Positions 55,882 to 64,000 of a stretch of DNA of 64,000 nucleotides are shown piece by piece. Each line of letters starts with the position of its first letter. Positions within the stretch are counted from its first letter, which is position 1. This DNA is from Serripes groenlandicus. Its lineage: Eukaryota > Mollusca > Bivalvia > Cardiida > Cardiidae. Both the position numbers and the translations under genes were made by a program. Below the pieces are notes generated by a model. That model made no database searches, had not been told where the DNA came from, and saw only the letters and a list, made by a program, of their open reading frames with translations. The stretch lies in NCBI GenBank assembly GCA_031761405.1, contig JASEVX010000331.1, positions 119,309 to 183,308 on the forward strand, written 5' to 3'.

Positions 55882-57130
55882 ACTCTCTGCGTCTGAACAC
55901 CTGCAACGAACGTGTTAACACTTGTCTGAGAATAACACTTTACAGTGCGGTTTCAAAAGATTACCCCATACCAATTTGATCATATTTCAAATATATTGAG
56001 AAAAGAAGCCAATTAAAGTTGTCAAATCGGTTTTTGCTAATTTGTATCACTATTTACGCTTTTTTCTCTTTATGCTACTAAATAATAGAAGAACCAAAAA
56101 GCTTTCATTTAAACCAAAGTTTGTCGCAATAATTGTTTACCGTTTTCGAGTTATGTAATATGAGAGATTTTTAAACCCCAAAAATATATGAAAAAATTAT
56201 GATCCTAGGACTAATAGTTCTCTAGTTATCGTCGTTTTAAATTATTTCTTAAAAGTGCGTCAAAAGGCTTCTTAATGCGTAAATGCCGATATCTCCTTTA
56301 TTTCTTGTCCGAATGTAGTCGTGTTTGGACTCGTTGTAAAGGATTTCGGATTTTCTAACGATTGAGATGATCTAACCGGAAGTGACGTAATTTTTTCTTA
56401 AAATGATCATATTTTCAATATTAATTAATTTGATTTTTTTTTTTTTAGGAATTCGTAACGTTGGACTGCACTTATATATTAATAGCTGTCCTAGGACTAT
56501 TCATTCTCTAGTTATCTCAGTTTAATTTTTTATTTCAAAGCGTGACTGATAAGCCAATTTGACCCACACATCTTAAAATGATGATATCTTCCTTATTTCT
56601 TGACCGATTGTAGACGTGTTTGGATTCGTTAAAAAGGGCTCCGTAAACTCTATCAATTGAATTGGTCAAACCGGAAGTGACGTTATTAATTAATTTGATA
56701 AGTTTTTTAGATACATCGTAACGTATAGAAGACACTCATATATTGATAACTGTGGGCAAAACCTGAATATTGACAGAGTTTCGAACTCATAACCCTCATC
56801 ATATTGCTCCCAGGTGTGTTAGCATTAACCCATTATCAGAGTCACCAGATTGTGTTCATTTGGTGACGTAAGTACGGACAAAGACCTTTTGAAATGCTAA
56901 ACACGATATATCCCTTTTGTATAGCATATAGTCGAGTCGAAGCACGCAGTCAAACATATATAGTAAAGCAATAAATTTAACGTCTTACCTCTAGAACGTC
57001 CAGATCTCAAATGACCGATGCGCATGTCCCAATCTATTTTTAAATTCGATATTTCACCATCGCTATCGGATATTTCATCAGAAACTCAACAGGTGTGAGA
57101 ACAATATAGTATTGAAATGCCAAAGAAAAC
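55680..57130. repeat. Repeated module inside left arm
   Basis: 55,690-55,865 and 56,935-57,125 share GCAATAAATTTAACGTCTTACC, CTATTTTTAAATTCGATATT and GTGTGAGAACAATATAG. Downstream, CCTAGGACTAATAGTTCTCTAG appears at about 56,212 and 57,617, and TCTCCTTTATTTCTTGTCCG at about 56,292 and 57,710. The arm therefore holds about two diverged copies of a ~1.2-1.4-kb unit. The right arm mirrors this at 61,170-62,620. Confidence 0.75.
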
Positions 57131-57972
57131 GTGGACAATGGATGAATAGACTACTTTAAACCAAACGGCGCCACAGTGTCTGTAGAACACCTGCACGTTA
57201 ACACTTGCCTGAGAATAACCCTTTACACTGCTGTTCAAAAGTTTATCCCTCATGACGAAAGTTTTTATTATGACTATACAAGCACTTGAAAAGTGTCAGT
57301 GAAGTTATACACGACTTTACCAATTTGATCATATTTCAAATATAGAGGGAAAAGGAGCCCATTAAAGTTGTCAAATCAGTTTTTGTTAATTTATTTCACT
57401 ATTTACGCTTTAACTTTTTCTCTTTATGCTACCAAATGATAGAGGACACCAAAACCTTTCATTTAAACCCGGGGTTGTAGAGAAAATATTCAGCCGTTTT
57501 CGAGTTATGTAATATGAGAGATTTTTAAACCCCAAAAATGAACTTGCCCCGATCCTCAAGTTTGATATACCGTTGAAAAGATCTCGTTGAGCCCTTTTCA
57601 TATATGAAACAAATATGATCCTAGGACTAATAGTTCTCTAGTTATCGTCGATTTAAATATTTGTTTCAAAGTGAGTCAAAAGTCTTCTTAATGCGTAAAT
57701 GCCGATATCTCCTTTATTTCTTGTCCGAATGTAGTCGTGTTTGGATCCATTGAAAAGGATTTCTGATTTTCTATCGATTGATATGATCAAACCGGAAGTG
57801 ACGTCATTTCTTAAATATTTGTTTGTTTCAAAGTGCGTCAAAAGTATTCTCAATGAGTAAATGCCTATATCTCCTTTATTTCTGGTCAGTTTTCTGATAT
57901 TATTATTTGTTTTTTATTTAGAAATATTGTTATTGATAGTTGTTGACCCGAATATTGACAGAGTTATAAACG

Positions 57973-59067
57973 TCATTGTAATGCTCGAAGTCGCATGTAT
58001 TCGGGTGTAGAGGCTTGAAGATCAATAACGAGATGTCCATATGGCTTTTCTGTGGCGTTTCGATATACATTCATGAAACTGTGACTACTGGTAGGGTAGA
58101 TCCGTCGTGCCAGTACAGAAATTTGATGTCTATCAACTGGGTTGTTAAACACAATTAAATATTTTGTATTAAGGCTGATATCTCGGCACGCTTTTCCTTG
58201 AGGAAAAACGTTCTGTGTCAAGAAAATGACCGTCAAGTTTCTATGATGAGATCCTTTAGTAAAAAGATTAGCCACTCTTTCATCCTTCTTCGCCTCTCCC
58301 ATCAAATCATCTAATATGATGCAGTTCCGCACGTTTACGTCTAGATACATATCTTGTTCAAGACAGTCTGGAATACCCCTCACAAATTCAACGTTAGACA
58401 ATTCTGTCTTGATTTCGTCGTATAATGGTTGATTTTGACTATAACACCAGATGATCCTCTGAGGTGGTGGTTGGATTGTATCTTGGCACAATATCATCTT
58501 AGTCAATACCGATTTACCACTTCCACTCGGCCCAGACAAAACGAGTGTACACGGATGTTTAAACTTAAATACGGGCGCTCCCAAATGCGCTCCGGGAGCT
58601 CCCAAATGCGCTCCGGGAGCTCCCAAATGCGCTCCGGGCGCTCCCAAATGCGCTCCGGGAGCTCCTAAATGCGCTCCGGGAGCTCCTAAATGCGCTCCGG
58701 GCGCTCCCAGATGCGCTCCGGGCGCTCCGAGATGCGCTCCGGGCGCTCCCAGATGCGCTCCGAGAGCTCCCAGATGCGCTCCGGGAGCTCCCAAATGCGC
58801 TCCGGGCGCTCCCAAATGTGCTCCGAGCGCTCCCAAATGCGCTCCGGGAGCTCCAAAATGCGCTCCGGGCGCTCCCAAATGCGCTCCGGGAGCTCTCAAA
58901 TGAGCTCCGAGCCCTCCTTCATATTGTTGTACTCCTGGTGATATATTCCAGTATCTTTGGTCTGTATGTGAAGATGGTTCTTCAAAGTGTTTGTTTCTCT
59001 CATGTCTCATTAGATTGTATCTACTACAGAACGTCTGATCACACGTTGTACAGAAAGTTGTACTCAT
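57973..59067 (-). CDS. Zinc finger-packaging ATPase fusion, left copy
   Basis: 364 residues, identical to the copy at 59,238. Residues 1-30 hold a C2H2 finger (Cys6, Cys9, His22, His27). Residues 55-165 are sixteen copies of AHLGAPG. The ATPase follows: Walker A GPSGSGKS (179-186), Walker B IILDD (250-254), an LTQNVFPQGK sensor block and SLNTKYLIVFNNPVD. This pattern is that of the FtsK/HerA-type ATPase that packages DNA in Polintons/Mavericks and related adintoviruses. It acts, by family knowledge, at the capsid portal. Reads away from the element's centre. Frame is open and key residues are present; expression is unknown. Confidence 0.9.
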   Translation of the reverse strand: MSTTFCTTCDQTFCSRYNLMRHERNKHFEEPSSHTDQRYWNISPGVQQYEGGLGAHLRAPGAHLGAPGAHFGAPGAHLGALGAHLGAPGAHLGAPGAHLGALGAHLGAPGAHLGAPGAHLGAPGAHLGAPGAHLGAPGAHLGAPGAHLGAPGAHLGAPGAHLGAPVFKFKHPCTLVLSGPSGSGKSVLTKMILCQDTIQPPPQRIIWCYSQNQPLYDEIKTELSNVEFVRGIPDCLEQDMYLDVNVRNCIILDDLMGEAKKDERVANLFTKGSHHRNLTVIFLTQNVFPQGKACRDISLNTKYLIVFNNPVDRHQISVLARRIYPTSSHSFMNVYRNATEKPYGHLVIDLQASTPEYMRLRALQ

Positions 59068-59091
59068 CTTTTCAAAGTCGTGTGTTGCAGT

Positions 59092-59215
59092 TTATTGTGA
59101 ATATCTTTCCCCTATACACTTACAAGGCGCTCCCAAATGCGCTCCGGGAGCCCGGTCTCCCGGAGCGCTCCGAGCGCTCTGTAAGTTTATAAGGGGAAAG
59201 ATATTCACAATAAAC
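59092..59215. other. Palindrome centre
   Basis: CTCCGGGAG and CTCCCGGAG flank CCCGGT at about 59,142-59,165. Outside these the arms differ for some 40 bp (left has GCGCTCCCAAATGC, right GCTCCGAGCGCTC), then match again from the two GGGGAAAGATATTCAC segments. The left side carries one stray 21-bp unit of the AHLGAPG-coding repeat. Divergent start codons lie 85 bp either side of the centre, so any promoter for both ATPase copies must lie here. Confidence 0.8.
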
Positions 59216-59237
59216 TGCAACACACGACTTTGAAAAG

Positions 59238-60332
59238 ATGAGTACAACTTTCTGTACAACGTGTGATCAGACGTTCTGTAGTAGATACAATCTAATGAGA
59301 CATGAGAGAAACAAACACTTTGAAGAACCATCTTCACATACAGACCAAAGATACTGGAATATATCACCAGGAGTACAACAATATGAAGGAGGGCTCGGAG
59401 CTCATTTGAGAGCTCCCGGAGCGCATTTGGGAGCGCCCGGAGCGCATTTTGGAGCTCCCGGAGCGCATTTGGGAGCGCTCGGAGCACATTTGGGAGCGCC
59501 CGGAGCGCATTTGGGAGCTCCCGGAGCGCATCTGGGAGCTCTCGGAGCGCATCTGGGAGCGCCCGGAGCGCATCTCGGAGCGCCCGGAGCGCATCTGGGA
59601 GCGCCCGGAGCGCATTTAGGAGCTCCCGGAGCGCATTTAGGAGCTCCCGGAGCGCATTTGGGAGCGCCCGGAGCGCATTTGGGAGCTCCCGGAGCGCATT
59701 TGGGAGCTCCCGGAGCGCATTTGGGAGCGCCCGTATTTAAGTTTAAACATCCGTGTACACTCGTTTTGTCTGGGCCGAGTGGAAGTGGTAAATCGGTATT
59801 GACTAAGATGATATTGTGCCAAGATACAATCCAACCACCACCTCAGAGGATCATCTGGTGTTATAGTCAAAATCAACCATTATACGACGAAATCAAGACA
59901 GAATTGTCTAACGTTGAATTTGTGAGGGGTATTCCAGACTGTCTTGAACAAGATATGTATCTAGACGTAAACGTGCGGAACTGCATCATATTAGATGATT
60001 TGATGGGAGAGGCGAAGAAGGATGAAAGAGTGGCTAATCTTTTTACTAAAGGATCTCATCATAGAAACTTGACGGTCATTTTCTTGACACAGAACGTTTT
60101 TCCTCAAGGAAAAGCGTGCCGAGATATCAGCCTTAATACAAAATATTTAATTGTGTTTAACAACCCAGTTGATAGACATCAAATTTCTGTACTGGCACGA
60201 CGGATCTACCCTACCAGTAGTCACAGTTTCATGAATGTATATCGAAACGCCACAGAAAAGCCATATGGACATCTCGTTATTGATCTTCAAGCCTCTACAC
60301 CCGAATACATGCGACTTCGAGCATTACAATGA
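59238..60332 (+). CDS. Zinc finger-packaging ATPase fusion, right copy
   Basis: Mirror image of 57,973-59,067 with the same 364 residues. The 21-bp repeat (GGAGCGCATTTGGGAGCTCCC type) runs 59,397-59,732; its GGGAGCTCCC is itself self-complementary. The third base of the repeat codons varies between units while the protein period is kept. Synonymous variation is the same in both arms, so the arms were copied from each other rather than evolving apart. The start is the first Met in frame, directly before the zinc finger. C-terminus ends MRLRALQ, near the usual LRxxIF end of the family. Confidence 0.9.
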   Translation: MSTTFCTTCDQTFCSRYNLMRHERNKHFEEPSSHTDQRYWNISPGVQQYEGGLGAHLRAPGAHLGAPGAHFGAPGAHLGALGAHLGAPGAHLGAPGAHLGALGAHLGAPGAHLGAPGAHLGAPGAHLGAPGAHLGAPGAHLGAPGAHLGAPGAHLGAPGAHLGAPVFKFKHPCTLVLSGPSGSGKSVLTKMILCQDTIQPPPQRIIWCYSQNQPLYDEIKTELSNVEFVRGIPDCLEQDMYLDVNVRNCIILDDLMGEAKKDERVANLFTKGSHHRNLTVIFLTQNVFPQGKACRDISLNTKYLIVFNNPVDRHQISVLARRIYPTSSHSFMNVYRNATEKPYGHLVIDLQASTPEYMRLRALQ

Positions 60333-61169
60333 CGTTTATAACTCTGTCAATATTCGGGTCAACAACTATCAATAACAATATTTCTAAATAAAAAACAAAT
60401 AATAATATCAGAAAACTGACCAGAAATAAAGGAGATATAGGCATTTACTCATTGAGAATACTTTTGACGCACTTTGAAACAAACAAATATTTAAGAAATG
60501 ACGTCACTTCCGGTTTGATCATATCAATCGATAGAAAATCAGAAATCCTTTTCAATGGATCCAAACACGACTACATTCGGACAAGAAATAAAGGAGATAT
60601 CGGCATTTACGCATTAAGAAGACTTTTGACTCACTTTGAAACAAATATTTAAATCGACGATAACTAGAGAACTATTAGTCCTAGGATCATATTTGTTTCA
60701 TATATGAAAAGGGCTCAACGAGATCTTTTCAACGGTATATCAAACTTGAGGATCGGGGCCAAGTTCATTTTTGGGGTTTAAAAATCTCTCATATTACATA
60801 ACTCGAAAACGGCTGAATATTTTCTCTACAACCCCGGGTTTAAATGAAAGGTTTTGGTGTCCTCTATCATTTGGTAGCATAAAGAGAAAAAGTTAAAGCG
60901 TAAATAGTGAAATAAATTAACAAAAACTGATTTGACAACTTTAATGGGCTCCTTTTCCCTCTATATTTGAAATATGATCAAATTGGTAAAGTCGTGTATA
61001 ACTTCACTGACACTTTTCAAGTGCTTGTATAGTCATAATAAAAACTTTCGTCATGAGGGATAAACTTTTGAACAGCAGTGTAAAGGGTTATTCTCAGGCA
61101 AGTGTTAACGTGCAGGTGTTCTACAGACACTGTGGCGCCGTTTGGTTTAAAGTAGTCTATTCATCCATT

Positions 61170-62620
61170 GTCCACGTTTTCTTTGGCATTTCAATACTAT
61201 ATTGTTCTCACACCTGTTGAGTTTCTGATGAAATATCCGATAGCGATGGTGAAATATCGAGATTTAAAAATAGATTGGGACATGCGCATCGGTCATTTGT
61301 GATCTGGACGTTCTAGAGGTAAGACGTTAAATTTTATTGCTTTACTATATATGTTTGACTGCGTGCTTCGACTCGACTATATGCTATACAAAAGGGATAA
61401 ATCGTGTTTAGCATTCAAAGGTCTTTGTCCGTACTTACGTCACCAAAATGAACATCAATCTGGTGACTCTGATAATGGGTTAATGCTAACACACTGGGAG
61501 CATATGATGAGGGTTAGGAGTTCGAAACTCTGTCAATATTCAGGTTTTGCCACAGTTAGCAATATATGAGTGTCTTCTATACGTTACGATGTATCTAAAA
61601 AACTTATCAAATTAATTAATAACGTCACTTCCGTTTGACCAATTCAATTGATAGAGTTTACGGAGCCCTTTTAACGATCCAAACACGTCTACAATCGGTC
61701 AAGAAATAAGGAAGATATCATCATTTTAAGATGTGTGAGGTCAATTGGCTTATCAGTCACGCTTTGAAATAAAAATTAAACTGAGATAACTAGAGAATGA
61801 ATAGTCCTAGGACAGCTATTAATATATAAGTGCAGTCAACGTTACGAATTCCTAAAAAAAAAAATCAAATTAATTAATATTGAAAATATGATCTATTTAA
61901 GAAAAAATTACGTCACTCCGGTTAGATCATCTCAATCGTTAGAAATCCGAAATCCTTTACAACGAGTCCAAACACGACTACATTCGGACAAGAAATAAAG
62001 GAGATATCGGCATTTACGCATTAAGAAGCCTTGTGACGCACTTTTAAGAAATAATTTAAAAACGACGATAACTAGAGAACTATTAGTCCTAGGATCATAA
62101 TTTTTTCATATATTTTGGGGTTTAAAATCCTCTCATATTACATAACTCGAAAACGGTAAACACTTATTGCTGATCAAACTTTGGTTTAAATGAAAGCTTT
62201 TTGTTCTTCTATTATTAGTAGCATAAAGAGAAAAAGTCGTAAATAGTGATACAAGATTAGCAAAACCGATTTGACAACTTTAATTGGCTTCTTTTCTCAA
62301 TATATTTGAAATATATCAAATTGTATGGGTAATCTTTGAAACCGCACTTGTAAAGTGTTATTTCTCAGACAAGTGTTAACACGTTCGTTGCAGGTGGTTC
62401 AGACGCAGAGAGTATGGCGCCTTTAAATGAGATTAACTTTGCATTTCAATGCTATATTGTTCTCTCACCTGGTCTGATGAAATATTCGATAGTGGTTGTG
62501 AAATGATCGAATTTAAAAATAGATCGGGACCTCTGTCATTTGACTCTGCGCTCTACAGTAAGACGTTAAATTTATTGCCAAACATGTTTGACTATGTGTC
62601 CGACTATACTAAAGGGATAT
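61170..62620. repeat. Repeated module inside right arm
   Basis: Mirror of 55,680-57,130 with scattered single-base changes and indels. Confidence 0.75.
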
Positions 62621-62718
62621 ATCGTGCGTATGGATGTTTCAGTTTCCCGAAACAATGTAGCAAAGGTAGGTCGAATTTCTCCGCCCAGCTCCAACACTTT
62701 CTAAATATAGACCCATGA
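62449..62718 (+). other. Outward-facing small ORF, right arm
   Basis: Counterpart of 55,621-55,881 with frameshifts (WSDEIFDSGCEMIEFKNRSG in place of EISNLKIDRDLC). The two arms do not encode the same protein here, which argues against function. Confidence 0.3.
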
Positions 62719-62898
62719 TGTCATTCTAAATATAGAACTAAAATGGACAGTGCGCAGTCATTGTATAAACCTACAAAAAGGCGTCCTCACTCGTGTCAAT
62801 CCTTATATGCAAATGAGATACTATAAATAGTAACTAGGTCAACAAAATGCCGCCGATTACGTCATCTTTGTTTGCACCAAACCGGCGCCTATACTACT

Positions 62899-62904
62899 CC
62901 GATA
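62899..62904. repeat. Right target-site duplication (CCGATA or CCGAT)
   Basis: Follows the terminal CCTATACTACT; matches 55389-55394. Confidence 0.65.
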
Positions 62905-63230
62905 TTGAAATGCTCAGAATTAACTGACACATTTCCGACGACAAGGTTTCGCATGCTCATATCAAAAAGGACGATTTACATCTACTGTTCCCCTCGCACA
63001 CGTTAGGTTATTTATGAAAACGTAGAATGCATAAATACTCCACTTCAACAGTGCTGGACTTAACACTTCTCAATTCACTTGGTAGAGACCTTGTACATGT
63101 ATGTAGGTCATTGCTAGCTAAAGGACGTAAGTATGTATATTTAGAAGAGACATACATTTTGACGAGTAATGATGTACTATATAGGACAGTCAATATATAC
63201 AAGATGTGTGAGAGTTGTCAAATTCCAGTT
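62905..63230. other. Flank of the element, nothing recognised
   Basis: No gene or repeat recognised. Confidence 0.4.
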
Positions 63231-63443
63231 TTAACTCTTTCAGAGCCAAAGGCAATTCTGAGGTCTTTTGCAAACAATACTGATTCAGGTGAGTCAGCTC
63301 GTAACGAGCTGTCTCGCCTGAAGAATCAAGCTGTTTGCTGTAAGTTATCAAAATAGTCCAAAGTTAATTACATGAGAAATGGCTGACGCCGATTTTGAAC
63401 ATGGATAAAGTCTACTTTACACATTCGGCACTGAAAGAGTTAA
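63231..63443. repeat. Second TTAA-flanked MITE family, intact copy
   Basis: TTAACTCTTTCAGAGCCAAA to CGGCACTGAAAGAGTTAA, TTAA on both sides. The centre has an inverted GGTGAGTCAGCTCGTAACGA and GAGCTGTCTCGCC. The ends differ from the CCCTTTCCC family. Confidence 0.8.
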
Positions 63444-63930
63444 GCCTCTGTTGCGTGAGGCAAACAGGTAACTCTAAACAACGAATGTGCAAAAAACAGA
63501 ATAAAAACACGACTGCCATGGACAGATTATAAAATTAACGACTTAGCATTAGCTGGTTCACTTATCGCCGATGTAATCTTGATGTTGGTATCTTGTTAGA
63601 TCGAAAATAATACGCCGTAAATCTTGGCAGTATTGTCTATAGACAGTGGGATACAATACAAACCCAACTGGTAACCATTTGAGAGCATCTGACGATTTTG
63701 CTATCTAATTGCATATTTATAAAACAGTCTGCACATACGCCCAGTCTCATCGGGACATTTCACTAATCGCCAACATTACTTATTTAGAAAAAGCAAAACG
63801 TGTACCTTCTTGTAAAACATTTAAAGTGTGTCCCTATGGGCTTCATCCCATTAGCCTTACCAAGTTATAGTGTTACAGAGATGCTATGTTGTTGAATTGA
63901 GTTTACGCATGTTTCAAGATATTTAGTTAT
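63444..63930. other. Non-coding stretch
   Basis: No gene recognised. Confidence 0.4.
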
Positions 63931-63934
63931 TATC

Positions 63935-64000
63935 CAGGCGTGTCCTGTGCTAAGTTACAGTAATACTGGTCCTTTTAATCCCACACTAACGAGTCAGTCA
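63935..64000 (-). repeat. SINE, minus strand, cut by window end
   Basis: GTGTCCTGTGCTAAGTTACA, GTAATACTGGTCC and ACGAGTCAGTCA match the SINE middle in inverse. Confidence 0.6.

Larger units (their letters stand above)
55394..62898. mobile_element. Palindromic Polinton/Maverick-derived element
   Basis: About 7.5 kb, made of two inverted arms that meet near 59,152. Outer ends are AGTAGTATAGGCGCCGGT and its complement. Each arm carries, from the centre outward, one packaging-ATPase gene and about 2.5 kb of AT-rich DNA with a tandemly repeated module. No DNA polymerase B, integrase, protease or capsid gene is visible, so it could only move with help. Polintons are normally 15-20 kb with inverted repeats of hundreds of bp; here the inverted repeat is the whole element. 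Flanking sequences on the two sides are unrelated apart from the short duplication. Confidence 0.85.

Noticed and set aside
58429..59487. Frames rich in MRSGRSQ or ALPNALREL over the ATPase repeats
   Set aside because: Shadows of the 21-bp repeat on the opposite strand of the ATPase genes; present in both arms only because the arms are mirror images.
55394..62898. A simple pair of inverted gene duplicates in host DNA
   Set aside because: The inverted region has defined termini with a short target duplication and carries Polinton-type ATPases, so a mobile element explains it better.

Overview
The window reads as nuclear DNA of an animal, most likely a bivalve mollusc. The evidence is AT-rich sequence with almost no long reading frames, one split gene with GT-AG introns, dense tRNA-derived SINEs and MITEs whose tails and ends I associate with bivalve genomes, degraded LINE and Penelope-like pieces, and one Polinton/Maverick-derived element. 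The species is an inference; nothing here names it.

Layout. 1-9.4 kb is repeat-rich non-coding DNA: a LINE reverse-transcriptase fragment at the left edge, a cluster of TGACGTCA sites at 2.06-2.85 kb, a GIY-YIG endonuclease fragment near 5.5 kb and a 120-bp tandem repeat near 8.7 kb. 9.4-13.6 kb is a minisatellite of about 80 units of roughly 51 bp. 13.6-15.0 kb is one of three copies of a segmental duplication; the other two lie in a tandem array at 35.0-42.1 kb. 17,319-27,046 holds the one convincing host gene, a five-exon ARF-like small GTPase of 231 residues with an unusual switch II (Asp-Leu-Gly-Ala-Ser) and a C-terminal extension. Its first exon and flanks (15.4-18.6 kb) are duplicated at 49.85-53.5 kb with an intact second first exon at 52,209. 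No further exons follow it in the window. 27-35 kb is SINE, LINE and MITE debris plus an 81-bp tandem repeat. 43.1-48.2 kb carries three long tandem arrays (a 15-bp unit, an ATC-type trinucleotide array, and 57/79-bp units).

The most unusual object is at 55,394-62,898. It is a 7.5-kb element that is almost wholly one inverted repeat, with two divergent copies of a 364-residue protein: a C2H2 zinc finger, sixteen 7-residue repeats, and an FtsK/HerA-type packaging ATPase of the Polinton/Maverick kind. It has AGTAGTATAGG termini and a short matching flank on both sides (CCGAT, or CCGATA if one base is shared with the terminus). That makes it look like a complete inserted unit rather than half an element. 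It lacks every other Polinton gene and has the shape of a snap-back palindromic deletion derivative.

Two abundant MITE families shape the rest. A TTAA-flanked family (ends CCCTTTCCC...GGGAAAGGG) and a family with TGAGCCGTCCC ends sit in introns next to splice donors and at the edges of the segmental duplications.
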